Below, one piece after another: positions 1 to 9,208 of a stretch of DNA of 64,000 nucleotides. How positions within the stretch are numbered: the first letter of the stretch is position 1; each line of letters starts with the position of its first letter. Source of the DNA: Streptomyces sp. P9-A4 (GTDB lineage: Bacteria; Actinomycetota; Actinomycetes; Streptomycetales; Streptomycetaceae); the NCBI RefSeq assembly GCF_036634195.1, contig NZ_JAZIFY010000001.1:1684501-1748500 (forward strand), given 5' to 3'. A program made the position numbers and the translations under genes. Below the pieces are notes generated by a model. It was not told the DNA's origin. It searched no databases and saw only the letters and a list, made by a program, of their open reading frames with translations.

Positions 1-537
1 GACCGAGGTGTTGCCGAAGACCGGGTTGCCGACACCGACCACATTGACCGAGTTGCCGCTGAGGTTCACGGGCAGGTCGATGGGCAGCTGGAGGCCGTTC
101 CCGGAGAGCACGCCGGGAGATCCCGCGACATGGGTCTCGGCCGTGGATCCGCCGCCGTTCGACGAACCGCCGCTCTGGGAGCCGCTCCCGCCGGAGCCGC
201 CCGCCTGCTCGCCGCCGCGCGGGGTGCCGGGCTGGTCCTTGTGGGACCGGTCGCCGCCCTTCGACGACCCGTACCCCCCGGACTCGGGCGCGGCCGAGCG
301 GTTCGCACAGCCGTTGCCGAAGGCCGGGTTGAGGAGCCCGACGACGTTGACCGTGTTCCCGCAGACGTTGACCGGCACGTGCACCGGCAGCTGAACCGTG
401 TTGCCGGAACCGACGCCCGGCGAACCGACCGCGGCGCCCTGCGCGCCGGAGTCGGCGTGCGCGGCGCCCGCCGAGAGCGCGAGCGCTCCACCCGTGACCA
501 ACAGTGTGGCCAGACCACTTCGGCGAATCTGCCTCAT
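1..537 (-). CDS. Long chaplin, C-terminus cut by window edge
   Basis: Chaplins are secreted amphipathic proteins that form amyloid-like fibrils on aerial hyphae and spores of streptomycetes. The first 28 residues form a Sec signal peptide (arginines at 5-6, hydrophobic stretch, AHA cleavage motif). A canonical chaplin domain follows at about residues 38-80 with Cys59 (VCGNT) and Cys77 (GNGC). A linker rich in Gly, Ser and Pro leads to a second chaplin domain at about 139-179. This two-domain layout is that of the long, sortase-anchored class (ChpA-C); the LAxTG signal expected at the C-terminus would lie outside the window. The second domain has Ser160 and Ser178 where the two cysteines should be. 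Family is clear from sequence; the anchoring class is inferred. Confidence 0.9.
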   Translation of the reverse strand, partial: MRQIRRSGLATLLVTGGALALSAGAAHADSGAQGAAVGSPGVGSGNTVQLPVHVPVNVCGNTVNVVGLLNPAFGNGCANRSAAPESGGYGSSKGGDRSHKDQPGTPRGGEQAGGSGGSGSQSGGSSNGGGSTAETHVAGSPGVLSGNGLQLPIDLPVNLSGNSVNVVGVGNPVFGNTSV

Positions 538-664
538 GGCTTCCTGCCTTCCGGAGTTGTGCACGGGCAAGTGCCCGTACCGGAATCAACGCGACAAACG
601 CACCTGCCGGATCCGTCCGTTGAGGGGTTTCACTCCAACGAGTGGGAATCCGTTCGAGTGTCGG

Positions 665-1930
665 TCAGTGCCCCAGAAGGTCGGTGAGGGCGCCGACCGG
701 GTCCGGATCGGGGGCGCCGCGCGGCCACCAGTCCTCCCGGCCGGCGTCCGACTCGTACCCGTACCAGAGGCCGTCCCGGCCCAGACGGAGCTGGAGGGAC
801 TCGGTGGACAGCCGGTTGCGCCAGGGGCGGAAGGCGGGGAAGTCGGCGGCGAGCAGCGCGGGCCGGGCGCGGTCGAACGGGCCCGCCGGCGGATCCCAGG
901 GCTCCTCCAGTACGGCGAGGCCGGCGGCGCCGCCCTGCCGCCAGGCGGCGACGGCGCGGGCGAGGTCCGTGGGTGTGCGTTCGAGCGCGTACGCCAGGTC
1001 CCGGTAGAGCGCGCGGGTCGAGGCGGTGAGTCCGGAGCCGGGGTGGGCGGCGGCCAGCCGGACGGCGTCCTGCCAGGGGGTGAGCGCGGCGACCGGGTCG
1101 TGGCCGGTGGCGAGGAAGGCGAGGGCGCGGGCGGCGGCCTCGGTGGCGAGCAGGTCGAGGGCGAGCGGATCGGGGGCGTCGGGGTCGGGCGGGAAGACGG
1201 CGGGGCGGCCGGGACGGTCCGGGACGGGCAGCTCGGGGGGCAGCGGCAGCGCGGGCCCGGTCGCGGTGAGCACGGCACGGGCGGGGACGGTGGGCATCGG
1301 GGGCGCCGCGGCGGTGGTCTCGGCGGCGGACCTCGCGGCATTGCGCCGGGTGAGTTCGGCGAGGAGTTCCTGCTCGCCGCGGCCTCTCATCAGGAAGAGG
1401 ACGAACGGGTCCTCGTCGAGGAGGCGCGCGGCCTGGTAGCAGAGGGCGGCGGCGTGCTTGCAGGGGTAACCGTCGTCCGGGCAGGAGCAGTCGGGGACGA
1501 GGTCGCCCGGCGCGGGCAGCAGTCCGGTGACCGCCTCAAGGGCGTGCGGCACGTCCTTGTCGAGCAGGGCCGCGATGTGGTCGGGGCGGGCGGTGGCCTC
1601 GTCGAGGAACCGCTCCCAGCCGTCGTCGCCGAGGGTCCGCATCCTGATCTCGGTGCGGTACGGGCGGGGGCGGCTGCCGTGGACGTACGCGACGACCCGG
1701 CCGGGGGTGACGGTGATCGCGTCGACATGGCCCCGGCCCGCGTACGCCTTGCCCCGGGCGAGGCGCGCCGGGTCGAGCGCGGTGTCCTCCAGGGCTTCCA
1801 CCCACGCGTTCCCCCACCAGGTGGCGGCGAACCGCCCGTCGGGGGTCTCGCGGGGCGCGACCTGGGGGAAGCTGCGGCGGCGGTCGTCGTGGCGGGGGAC
1901 GGCTCCGCGCGCGCCGCGTGCGCTGTTCAC
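665..1930 (-). CDS. SWIM zinc-finger protein
   Basis: A 421-residue protein with a SWIM zinc finger (CxCx(n)CxH) at about residues 147-160, visible as DCSCPDDGYPCKH. SWIM domains bind DNA or protein partners. The GTG start overlaps the TGA of the upstream SNF2 helicase gene by four bases (GTGA), and a strong GAGGAGG ribosome site lies seven bases before it, so the two are probably translated together and work as a pair. The N-terminal part (WWGNAWV region) is typical of this actinobacterial family. The second half is rich in Ala, Pro and Arg and has no domain I recognise. The biochemical role is not known; involvement in DNA repair or chromatin remodelling is inferred only from the neighbour. 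Confidence 0.88.
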   Translation of the reverse strand: MNSARGARGAVPRHDDRRRSFPQVAPRETPDGRFAATWWGNAWVEALEDTALDPARLARGKAYAGRGHVDAITVTPGRVVAYVHGSRPRPYRTEIRMRTLGDDGWERFLDEATARPDHIAALLDKDVPHALEAVTGLLPAPGDLVPDCSCPDDGYPCKHAAALCYQAARLLDEDPFVLFLMRGRGEQELLAELTRRNAARSAAETTAAAPPMPTVPARAVLTATGPALPLPPELPVPDRPGRPAVFPPDPDAPDPLALDLLATEAAARALAFLATGHDPVAALTPWQDAVRLAAAHPGSGLTASTRALYRDLAYALERTPTDLARAVAAWRQGGAAGLAVLEEPWDPPAGPFDRARPALLAADFPAFRPWRNRLSTESLQLRLGRDGLWYGYESDAGREDWWPRGAPDPDPVGALTDLLGH

Positions 1931-4827
1931 GAGGACCTCCTCAGGGACACCAGGTCGGCCAGCTCCCGGTCGGTCAGTTCGGTGAGGGCCGCCTCGCCCG
2001 AGCCGAGGACGGCGTCGGCGAGCGCCCGCTTGGCCCGGAGCATCTCGGCGATCCGGTCCTCGACGGTGCCCTCGGCGACGAGCCGGTGGACCTGCACCGG
2101 CTGGGTCTGCCCGATGCGGTAGGCCCGGTCGGTGGCCTGCTCCTCCACTGCGGGGTTCCACCAGCGGTCGTAGTGGACGACATGGCCGGCCCGGGTGAGG
2201 TTGAGGCCGGTGCCCGCCGCTTTCAGGGAGAGCAGAAAGACGGGCACCTCGCCCGCCTGGAAGTGGTCGACCATCCGCTCCCGCTCGGCCACCGGGGTGC
2301 CGCCGTGCAGGAGTTGGGCCTGGACGCCGCGCGCGGCCAGGTGGTCGGCGAGCAGCCGGGCCATCGACACGTACTGCGTGAAGACGAGCACCGACCCGTC
2401 CTCGGCGAGGATCGTGTCGAGCAGTTCGTCGAGCAGCGCGAGCTTCCCCGAGCGGCCGGCGAGCCGTGCGGTGCCGCTGCCGCGCGGCGCCTGTTCCTTC
2501 AGGTACTGCGCGGGATGGTTGCAGATCTGCTTGAGGGAGGTCAGCAGCTTCATGACGAGACCGCGCCGGGCCATGCCCTCGGCCTCCTCGATCCGGCCCA
2601 TGGTCTCCCGGACGACCGCCTCGTACAGCGAGGCCTGTTCCCGGGTGAGGGAGACGGGGTGGTCGGACTCGGTCTTGGGCGGCAGCTCGGGGACGATGCC
2701 GGGGTCGGACTTGCGGCGACGCAGCAGGAAGGGCCGCACGAGCCGGGCGAGCCGCTCGACGGCCTCGGCGTGCTCGATCTCCTCGTGGTTCTCCACGGCG
2801 CGGGCGTGGCGCGCGCGGAAGGCCTTCAGCGGGCCGAGGAGGCCGGGGGTGGTCCAGTCGAGCAGCGCCCAGAGTTCGGAGAGGTTGTTCTCGACGGGGG
2901 TGCCGGTGAGGGCGACCCGGGCGGGCGCGGGGATCTCACGCAGCGCCTTCGCGGTCGCGGAGAACGGATTCTTGACGTGCTGGGCCTCGTCGGCGACGAC
3001 CATCCCCCATTCCCGCGCGGCGAGTTCGGCGGCGCTGGTGCGCAGGGTGCCGTAGGTGGTGAGGACGAAGCCGCCCTCGGCGCCCGCGAGATCGCGCTCG
3101 GCGCCGTGGAACCGTCGTACGGGCACATCGGGCGCGAACTTCCCCACTTCCCGCTGCCAGTTGCCGAGCAGGGAGGCCGGGCAGACGACGAGGGTGGGGG
3201 CGCGGCGGGCGCGGCGCAGATGGAGGGCGATCAGGGTGACGGTCTTGCCGAGGCCCATGTCGTCGGCGAGGCAGCCGCCGAGGCCGAGCGAGGTCATCAG
3301 ATCGAGCCAGGCCAGACCGCGGAGCTGGTAGTCGCGGAGGGTCGCGGTCAGGCCGGGCGGGGGCTGGACGTCCTCGGGCCCGGCGAGGAGCCGGTCGCGG
3401 AGCGCGGCGAGCGCCCCGACGGGGACGGCGGGCACGGTCTCGCCGTCCACCTCGGCGGTGCCGGTGAGGGCGACGGCGAGGGCGTCGACCGGTTCGAGCA
3501 GGCCGAGTTCCCGCTTGCGGGCCTTGCGGACGAGGGCCGGGTCGATGACGACCCACTGGTCGCGGAGCCGTACGACGGGCCGGTGCGCCTCGGCCAGGAG
3601 GTCCATCTCGCGGTCGGTGAGCGGATCGCCGTCGAGGGCGAGCTGCCAGTTGAACCGCAGCAGTTCCTCGCTGTCGAAGAAGGCGGTGCCGTCGGTCGCG
3701 GAGCCGGGCGCCGCCTGGGCGGGGCGGACCACGGCGGAGGCGCTGAGCGAGCGGGCGAGCTCGCGCGGCCAGTGGACGGCGACCCCGGCGTCGGCGAGGC
3801 GGGCGGCCGCCGGGCCGAGCAGTTCGTACAGCTCGTCCTCGGCGACGGCGAGGACGTCGGGCACGTCCCGCTCCAGGAGGCGGGCGAGCGGGGGCCAGAC
3901 GCGGGCGGCCCGGCGCAGGGCGAGGACGGCGTCGATCCGGGCGCGTGGGCCGAAGTGCTCGCCGTCTCCGGCCCACAGGGCGGTGGCGTCGATGACGAGG
4001 GTGGGGTCGGCGAGGCTGTGGATCTGGAGGATCGCGGCGGCGGCGTGCCGCCCGCGGTCGACCCCTTTCTCTTGGTCGGCGCCCACTCGGTGGTCCGGGC
4101 GGGTACCGCCGCCTTCGGTCGGGTCCTCCCCCGCGGCCGAGTCGAAGAGCTCCGACGCCGACAGGTCGAGGCGGAGCGAGACGCGGACGCCCGCGTCCAT
4201 GCCCGCCGCCGCCTCGGCGGCCCAGGCCCGCGCGCGGGGCAGGTGCTGCGGGGTGCGGGCCGCGAACGGCGCCCCGACGGCGTACGCGGCGGCCGGGCTG
4301 CGGGGCAGGATGTCGGCGACCGCGTCGAGGAAGGCGCGCACCAGGGCCTCGGGGTCGGGCAGCCGCAGCGGTCCGCTCCCGGGGACGGGCACGGCGTGCG
4401 CCTCGTAGGGCAGGGCCGCGGCGACGGCCCGCAGATGGGCGATGTCGTCGGCGTCCAGCGGTCCGGCCCGCCAGGCGTCCAGGTCCTCGCGGGTCAGACC
4501 GGGCAGCAGCCGGCCCCGCGCCACGAGGTGCAGGGCGTGCAGGGCGGCGGCGCCCCAGCCGGCGGTGGCGGGATGTGCGGCCGGATGGTGCCGGGCCGCG
4601 ACGAGATGGGGCAGGGCGGCGTCGACGGGGAGTGTCAGGGCGGGCACGGCACGACTTCGGGCACCGCCGCCGTGCCGCCGGACCACGGTCAGCTCGACGC
4701 GCTCCGCGCCGCTGTCCGCCGGGTCCGGGAGGGCCTCGCCGTCGGGTGCCCAGAACGCGACCCGGCCCTCGCGGGGCAGGGCGGCGGGCAGGAAGACGGC
4801 GGCGCTGCCGATCCAGGTGTGTGCCAC
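1927..4827 (-). CDS. SNF2-family DEAD/DEAH-box helicase
   Basis: A 966-residue Swi2/Snf2 ATPase. A long N-terminal half matches the bacterial SNF2-associated region. The ATPase core follows: Walker A in DDMGLGKTVTL at about residue 524, Walker B/motif II as DEAQ at about 612, and motif VI in QATDRAYRIGQTQPVQ at about 900. Such enzymes translocate on double-stranded DNA; the bacterial members are linked to transcription recycling or repair, but no specific role can be read here. GTG at 4827 is preferred because AAGGAG lies about nine bases upstream and the protein then begins with the usual VAHTWIGSAA; the frame stays open further upstream without good initiation signals. The SWIM gene follows with a four-base overlap. 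Confidence 0.92.
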   Translation of the reverse strand: MAHTWIGSAAVFLPAALPREGRVAFWAPDGEALPDPADSGAERVELTVVRRHGGGARSRAVPALTLPVDAALPHLVAARHHPAAHPATAGWGAAALHALHLVARGRLLPGLTREDLDAWRAGPLDADDIAHLRAVAAALPYEAHAVPVPGSGPLRLPDPEALVRAFLDAVADILPRSPAAAYAVGAPFAARTPQHLPRARAWAAEAAAGMDAGVRVSLRLDLSASELFDSAAGEDPTEGGGTRPDHRVGADQEKGVDRGRHAAAAILQIHSLADPTLVIDATALWAGDGEHFGPRARIDAVLALRRAARVWPPLARLLERDVPDVLAVAEDELYELLGPAAARLADAGVAVHWPRELARSLSASAVVRPAQAAPGSATDGTAFFDSEELLRFNWQLALDGDPLTDREMDLLAEAHRPVVRLRDQWVVIDPALVRKARKRELGLLEPVDALAVALTGTAEVDGETVPAVPVGALAALRDRLLAGPEDVQPPPGLTATLRDYQLRGLAWLDLMTSLGLGGCLADDMGLGKTVTLIALHLRRARRAPTLVVCPASLLGNWQREVGKFAPDVPVRRFHGAERDLAGAEGGFVLTTYGTLRTSAAELAAREWGMVVADEAQHVKNPFSATAKALREIPAPARVALTGTPVENNLSELWALLDWTTPGLLGPLKAFRARHARAVENHEEIEHAEAVERLARLVRPFLLRRRKSDPGIVPELPPKTESDHPVSLTREQASLYEAVVRETMGRIEEAEGMARRGLVMKLLTSLKQICNHPAQYLKEQAPRGSGTARLAGRSGKLALLDELLDTILAEDGSVLVFTQYVSMARLLADHLAARGVQAQLLHGGTPVAERERMVDHFQAGEVPVFLLSLKAAGTGLNLTRAGHVVHYDRWWNPAVEEQATDRAYRIGQTQPVQVHRLVAEGTVEDRIAEMLRAKRALADAVLGSGEAALTELTDRELADLVSLRRSS

Positions 4828-5034
4828 GGCTTCGCGCTCCTTCCCGCCTGACGGGTTCGATCGGGTGGCGGAAGCCCGTACGGCGGAACTTCCGACTGGA
4901 CCTCCGACCTTACGGGTGGGGTCTGACAACGGCCGCCAGGCGGGGTCGCCCGAGCGGCCCAGCCCCGGATGACAGCGGACTCCGGGGGCGGAAGGGTGGC
5001 GAGCAGCGCGTCGACCGTGCCAGGGACCGACCGC

Positions 5035-5048
5035 GGCGGAGCTCCGCC
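5035..5048. repeat. 14-bp perfect palindrome upstream of lipoprotein gene
   Basis: GGCGGAGCTCCGCC is its own reverse complement and lies 36 bases before the start of the small lipoprotein gene, in the 257-bp gap between divergent genes. It could be an operator half-pair or a leader hairpin; nothing else supports either. Confidence 0.35.
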
Positions 5049-5084
5049 ACGACCGAGATCGACCACGACAGAAGAGGATCCGCC

Positions 5085-5420
5085 ATGTCCGTACGCCGGC
5101 GTCTCACGACCGCCACCGGGGCCGTGCTGCTCACCCTCGCCGTCGCCGGTTGTTCGGGCCTCGGCCGCACCGCCGTGGGCACGCTCTCCTACGAGACGCA
5201 GCGCGAGCTGGCGGTGACCCTGACGAGCCCCTCGGTGAAGGGCTGCCACCGCCTCGCGCCCAGCGGTGTGACCACCGTTGTGAACAACACCCTGGTCGAC
5301 GTCGTGATGTACCGGACGCGCGACTGCGGGGGCGAGAACTCCATCTACGTCCCCACCAACACCTCCGACCGGATCGCGCCGGGCACCCTGCCGTGGCGCA
5401 GCTACAGCGTCGTCCACTAG
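5085..5420 (+). CDS. Small putative lipoprotein
   Basis: A 111-residue protein with a lipoprotein signal: RRR at residues 3-5, a hydrophobic stretch, and the lipobox LAVAGC, so the mature form should be lipid-anchored on the outer face of the membrane. The remainder has two cysteines (in KGCHR and RDCGG) that could form a disulfide, and a pattern of short beta-prone segments (TTVVNNTLVDVVMYRT). I do not recognise the family. The ATG follows an AGAGGA ribosome site. It stands alone between divergent SNF2 helicase and the DUF6343 gene and is followed by a GC-rich hairpin. Function unknown. Confidence 0.8.
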   Translation: MSVRRRLTTATGAVLLTLAVAGCSGLGRTAVGTLSYETQRELAVTLTSPSVKGCHRLAPSGVTTVVNNTLVDVVMYRTRDCGGENSIYVPTNTSDRIAPGTLPWRSYSVVH

Positions 5421-5429
5421 CCACGCCGC

Positions 5430-5469
5430 GGCGCCGGGCCGGGCGTCCGTCCCGGCCGGTCCCGGCGCC
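5430..5469 (+). terminator. GC-rich hairpin after lipoprotein gene
   Basis: Two nested 7-bp stems (GGCGCCG with CGGCGCC, GGCCGGG with CCCGGCC) with a small bulge on one side form a strong hairpin starting ten bases after the lipoprotein stop codon. There is no T-tract, which is usual for Streptomyces terminators. Confidence 0.45.
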
Positions 5470-5543
5470 GGTTCCCTTCCCCGGCCATCGGGTCCATCCT
5501 GGAAGTGACCCTCCATGGGCTCCCACGGGAGACGGTGACCGTC

Positions 5544-5813
5544 ATGCGGACCGGGAACGAACCGGCGAACGCGCGCAGCGCCCTGCGTCTGAGGTTCTGG
5601 CTGAGTGTGTGGGGGCTGCTCTGGGCGGCCTTCGGCACGACCGTGTTCTCGCTGCTCGACCGCGCCGGCTGGGCCGCGGCCTGCGGCGTGCTGTTCCTGG
5701 TGGTCCTGGTCGACATGACGATGGTGCTGCACCACATCCACCAGGGCCCGCACTGGCAGCCGGGCCGGAACGTCCCCCCGTACGAACCCGACCACGGCGG
5801 CACACGCCGCTGA
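5544..5813 (+). CDS. DUF6343 family membrane protein
   Basis: An 89-residue protein with two hydrophobic segments (about 18-36 and 43-62) and a conserved C-terminal HHIHQGPHWQPGRNVPPYEP segment, the hallmark of the DUF6343 family common in Streptomyces. It is probably a small two-helix membrane protein. The ATG at 5544 gives the usual family N-terminus (MRTG...ARSALRLRF); an in-frame GTG 13 codons earlier is less likely because it would add an atypical extension. Function is unknown and the neighbours give no hint. Confidence 0.82.
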   Translation: MRTGNEPANARSALRLRFWLSVWGLLWAAFGTTVFSLLDRAGWAAACGVLFLVVLVDMTMVLHHIHQGPHWQPGRNVPPYEPDHGGTRR

Positions 5814-5866
5814 GAGCCGTTTCCGCGCGCCGAGGGCCCGCGCTCCGCGTCAACGGCCGGCCGCGC

Positions 5867-6238
5867 CTACTTTTCCGAGTCGAAGCCCGCCGCCTGGAGG
5901 TACTCCGGCTTCGGGTCGAGCGCGGCGGCGAGCCGGAAGTGCCGGGTGGCCTGGGCGGTCAGGCCGGAGCGCTCGAAGGTGCGGGCGAGCGCGAAGTGCG
6001 CGAACGCGTTGTCCGGCTCGCGCTCCAGGACCAGTTCGAATTCCAGCTGGGCGGGACGCAGCTGCGCGGCGGCGAAGAACGCGCGGGCGCGCAGCAGCCG
6101 GGCCGCCGTGTTCTCGGGATGGGCGGCGATCACCGAGTCCAGCAGCTTCACCGCGCCCCGAGGGTCCCGCGCGGCCAGCAGGTGCTCGGCGGCGCGGAAG
6201 TCGATGACGTGCGTTTCCGGGTTTCTGTCGGCCACCAT
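5867..6238 (-). CDS. Tetratricopeptide-repeat protein
   Basis: A 123-residue soluble protein made almost wholly of TPR-like helical pairs. Visible repeat signatures are AEHLLAARDPRGAVKLLDSVIAAHP, the segment ending VLEREPDN, and the final HFRLAAALDPKPE unit. The ATG at 6238 has GGGGAAGGA just upstream, better than a start further out in the frame. It lies just downstream of coaE on the same strand with an 88-bp gap, so it may be read from the coaE transcript. TPR proteins mediate protein contacts; no specific partner can be inferred. Confidence 0.85.
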   Translation of the reverse strand: MVADRNPETHVIDFRAAEHLLAARDPRGAVKLLDSVIAAHPENTAARLLRARAFFAAAQLRPAQLEFELVLEREPDNAFAHFALARTFERSGLTAQATRHFRLAAALDPKPEYLQAAGFDSEK

Positions 6239-6326
6239 GGCATCCTTCCCCTCGATCCGGTGGTTGAACACCGGACCCGGCACCCTCATTCCGCCGCCGC
6301 CGGGGCAGGCCGCTCCCCCACGGCTC

Positions 6327-6932
6327 CTACGCGGTGCCGGCCGCCCTGCGCTCCAGTTCCTCCCACACCTTCCGCACCTGCGGTTCCAGCGCGTCGAGCG
6401 GCCCGTCGTTGTCGATGACCACGTCCGCCACCTCCAGCCGCCGCGCACGCGTGACCTGGGCCGCCATCCGGTTGCGCGCCTCGGACTCGGCCATGCCCCG
6501 GAGCCGTACGAGCCGGTCGAGCTGGGTCTCGGGGGACGCGTCGACGACCACGACCAGGTCGTACAGAGGTGCGAGACCGTTCTCGGCGAGCAGGGGTACG
6601 TCGTGGACGACGACGTCTCCGCTCCCCGCGCGGCCCTCCAGCTCCGCCGACCGGGCCCCGACCAGGGGGTGCACGATGGCGTTGAGGGTGGCGAGGCGGT
6701 CGGGGTCGGCGAACACGATGGAGCCGAGCTTCGGCCGGTCGAGCGCCCCTTCCCCGGTGAGTACGCCGTCCCCGAAGGCCTCGACGACGGCCGCGAGCCC
6801 CGGCGTACCGGGTTCGACGACCTCGCGGGCGATCCGGTCCGCATCGATCAGCACGGCCCCGTACGAGACGAGCAGCCGTGACACTTCGCTCTTGCCGGCG
6901 CCGATCCCGCCGGTCAGGCCCACCTTCAGCAT
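6327..6932 (-). CDS. coaE: Dephospho-CoA kinase
   Basis: Catalyses the last step of coenzyme A synthesis: ATP-dependent phosphorylation of the 3'-hydroxyl of dephospho-CoA. The 201-residue length is normal. The P-loop GGIGAGKS is at residues 8-15, followed by the [13 protein letters not shown] segment that binds substrate, the HPLVG motif and the [11 protein letters not shown] segment that closes the active site. No bifunctional C-terminal extension, such as the one in mycobacteria, is present. It is flanked by a PAC2 protein gene upstream and a TPR gene downstream on the same strand. Confidence 0.96.
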   Translation of the reverse strand: MLKVGLTGGIGAGKSEVSRLLVSYGAVLIDADRIAREVVEPGTPGLAAVVEAFGDGVLTGEGALDRPKLGSIVFADPDRLATLNAIVHPLVGARSAELEGRAGSGDVVVHDVPLLAENGLAPLYDLVVVVDASPETQLDRLVRLRGMAESEARNRMAAQVTRARRLEVADVVIDNDGPLDALEPQVRKVWEELERRAAGTA

Positions 6933-6971
6933 GAGCGGCAGCTTAGACCGACCGGGCCTGCCCCGGCGTGG

Positions 6972-7910
6972 CTAGCCGTCGCCCTCGCGCTCCGCGAGGA
7001 AGCGCTCGAACTCACGGCCGAGCTCGTCCGCCGACGGCAGGTCGACCGGCTCCGCGACCAGGCTGCCGCGGGTCTCGGCCCCGGCCACCGCGTCGTACTG
7101 GTGCTCAAGGCCCTGCACCAGCGCGACCAGCTCCTCGTCGCCCTCGCCGATCTGGCGGTCGATCTCGGTCTGGGTGCGGCGGGCCTCGGTCCGCAGGGAG
7201 TGGGCCACCCCGGGCAGGACGAGGCCGGTGGCGGCGGTCACGGCCTCCAGGGCGGTCAGGGCCGCGTCCGGGTACGGGGAACGCGCGACGTAGTGCGGGA
7301 CGTGCGCGGCGACACCGAGGGTGTCGTGACCGGACTCGGTCAGCCGGTACTCGACGAGGGACTCGGCGCTGCCGGGCACCTGGGCCTCGTCGAAGGGGCT
7401 GCGGTGGCCGGGCATGAGGTCGGTGCGGCTGCCGTGCGGGGTGAGTCCCACGGGGCGGGTGTGCGGCACGCCCATCGGGATGCCGTGGAAGTTCACGGAG
7501 AGGCGCACGCCGAGACGCTCGATGATCTGCCGGACGGCGGCGGCGAAGCGCTCCCACTCCACGTCGGGCTCGGGGCCGGACAGTACGAGGAAGGGGGCCC
7601 CGGTGGCGTCCTGGACGAGGCGGACCTCGATGGACGGCGTCTCGTACGCGGTCCAGCGGTCGCGCCGGAAGGTGAGCAGCGGGCGGCGGGCGCGGTAGTC
7701 CACGAGCCGGTCGTGGTCGAAGCGGGCCACCAGCTGGTGGGGCAGGGTGTCGAGCAGTCCCTCGATGATCTGCTCGCCGGTCTCGCCCGCGTCGATGTAG
7801 CCCTCGAAGTGGTAGAGCATGACCAGCCCGGCCGACTCCTGCGCCAGGGCCAGATCGACGACCGCCAGGCCCTTCGCGTCCCATTCGTACAAATCCTGGG
7901 GATCAAGCAC
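6972..7910 (-). CDS. PAC2-family protein (proteasome assembly chaperone-like)
   Basis: A 312-residue soluble protein of the PAC2 family, related to archaeal and eukaryotic proteasome assembly chaperone 2 and widespread in actinobacteria. Family features include [10 protein letters not shown] at the start, [16 protein letters not shown] near residue 30, and [13 protein letters not shown] mid-protein. A C-terminal helical region ([18 protein letters not shown]) precedes an acidic end. GTG at 7910 is chosen because GAGGAGG lies about ten bases upstream and the protein then starts as its relatives do. Actinobacteria have 20S proteasomes, so a chaperone role is plausible but unproven. It lies 39 bp upstream of coaE. 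Confidence 0.88.
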   Translation of the reverse strand: MLDPQDLYEWDAKGLAVVDLALAQESAGLVMLYHFEGYIDAGETGEQIIEGLLDTLPHQLVARFDHDRLVDYRARRPLLTFRRDRWTAYETPSIEVRLVQDATGAPFLVLSGPEPDVEWERFAAAVRQIIERLGVRLSVNFHGIPMGVPHTRPVGLTPHGSRTDLMPGHRSPFDEAQVPGSAESLVEYRLTESGHDTLGVAAHVPHYVARSPYPDAALTALEAVTAATGLVLPGVAHSLRTEARRTQTEIDRQIGEGDEELVALVQGLEHQYDAVAGAETRGSLVAEPVDLPSADELGREFERFLAEREGDG

Positions 7911-8026
7911 GATTACCGCTCCTCCTCGTGTTCTCTCTGAAAACGTCTCGCGCCGCGCGACCATTCCCGTGACGGGCCGTCTTCCGGCGGGCGGTCCTCC
8001 GACGGCCGGCCGCGCGAACTCCGGCC

Positions 8027-8068
8027 ACTGGTCCAGACCTTGACACGTCCAGCACCGCTCCCTACCGT
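8027..8068 (+). promoter_or_regulatory. Promoter with chitinase-type/DasR-like box
   Basis: A -35 TTGACA (8040-8045) and -10 TACCGT (8063-8068) are separated by exactly 17 bases. Overlapping the -35 is ACTGGTCCAGACCTTG (8027-8042), which contains TGGTCCAGACCT, the 12-bp direct-repeat element known from Streptomyces chitinase promoters, and matches 12 of 16 positions of the DasR consensus ACTGGTCTAGACCACT. A degenerate second copy sharing GTCCAG lies 16 bases on, as in chitinase promoters. It drives the beta-helix gene. Confidence 0.62.
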
Positions 8069-8147
8069 CTCGGGACAGCATCGCGTTCAGCATTTCGACC
8101 ATCGTGCACATACAGGAACTCCCCCACTCCGCACGGAAGGCATCCCC

Positions 8148-9110
8148 ATGCGCACCCGGACGCTGCTCCTCCCCCTGATCCCGGCGCTCCTCGCCGTCCC
8201 CCTCGCCACCACCCCTGCCTCCGCCACCCTCACCCCCGCCGCGACCGTCGAGGTCTCGACGGCGGCGCAGCTGAAGACCGCGCTCACCAATGCCCGCCCC
8301 GGCGACACGATCCGCCTCGCGGACGGCACGTACGCGGGGAACTTCAAGGCCACGACCCCGGCCACCTCCTCGGCCCGGATCACCCTGACCGGCTCCTCGC
8401 GCGCGGTGCTGACCGCCGGCGGCGGCTACGGGCTGCATCTGAACGGTGCCTCGTACTGGACGGTCGAGGGCCTCACGGTGACGGGCGGCCAGAAGGGGAT
8501 CATGGCCGACGCCGCGGAGGGCGTGGTGATCGACGGGGTGACCGTGCACGACCTGGACATGGAGGGCGTGCACTTCCGCAACTCCAGCAGGAACGGAGTG
8601 ATCAGGAACTCGCGGATCTACGACACCGGGAACGACGGCCGGGGCATGGGCGAGGGGGTGTACGTCGGCACCGCCAACACGCTCGCCGACCGCAGCGACA
8701 ACGCGCAGATCCTGAACAACGTCATCGGTCCGGACGTCGGCGGCGAGAGCGTCGACATCAAGGAGGGGACGACCGGGGCGCGGATCGTCGGCAACACCTT
8801 CGACGGGCGCGGCCTGACAGGCGCCAACTACGACGACTCCTGGGTCGACGTGAAGGGCAACAACGTCCTCGTCGAGAACAACACCGGAGTGAACACGACC
8901 AACAACGGCTACGAGACCCACACCCAGCAGAGCGGCTGGGGCTGCGGGACCGTCTTCCGCGGCAACCGTTCGGACCTGACGGGGGCCACCGGACCGCAGC
9001 GGCTGGCGATCAACGTCACCAACCGGAGCGGGAGCTGTGCGACCACGGTGTACGCCTCGAACACGGTGACCGGCGGGAACGGCCTGACGAACATCCCCGT
9101 CACGCCCTGA
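8148..9110 (+). CDS. Secreted right-handed parallel beta-helix protein (polysaccharide lyase-like)
   Basis: A 320-residue exported protein. The first about 26 residues are a Sec signal ending in ASA. The mature part starts with the [28 protein letters not shown] pattern typical of pectate-lyase-like and chondroitinase-B-like folds, here split: [12 protein letters not shown] and [11 protein letters not shown]. It then runs through repeated beta-helix coils ([49 protein letters not shown]). The C-terminal half has two cysteines (GCGT, GSCAT). Substrate cannot be told from the sequence; the upstream chitinase-type box suggests control by aminosugar or chitin signals. The ATG follows GAAGG by eight bases. 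Confidence 0.85.
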   Translation: MRTRTLLLPLIPALLAVPLATTPASATLTPAATVEVSTAAQLKTALTNARPGDTIRLADGTYAGNFKATTPATSSARITLTGSSRAVLTAGGGYGLHLNGASYWTVEGLTVTGGQKGIMADAAEGVVIDGVTVHDLDMEGVHFRNSSRNGVIRNSRIYDTGNDGRGMGEGVYVGTANTLADRSDNAQILNNVIGPDVGGESVDIKEGTTGARIVGNTFDGRGLTGANYDDSWVDVKGNNVLVENNTGVNTTNNGYETHTQQSGWGCGTVFRGNRSDLTGATGPQRLAINVTNRSGSCATTVYASNTVTGGNGLTNIPVTP

Positions 9111-9140
9111 TCCGCCGGGGAACAGTGCCGGGACATGACC

Positions 9141-9172
9141 GAGGCCCGCTCCCCCGAAGGGAAGCGGGCCTC
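9141..9172. terminator. Bidirectional terminator between beta-helix gene and rpsA
   Basis: A perfect 10-bp stem, GAGGCCCGCT and AGCGGGCCTC, with a 12-base loop, lies between two convergent genes and can serve both. Confidence 0.85.
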
Positions 9173-9208
9173 GATTCGCTAGCGGCTAGCGCTCAGCGGA
9201 GAGCCTGT

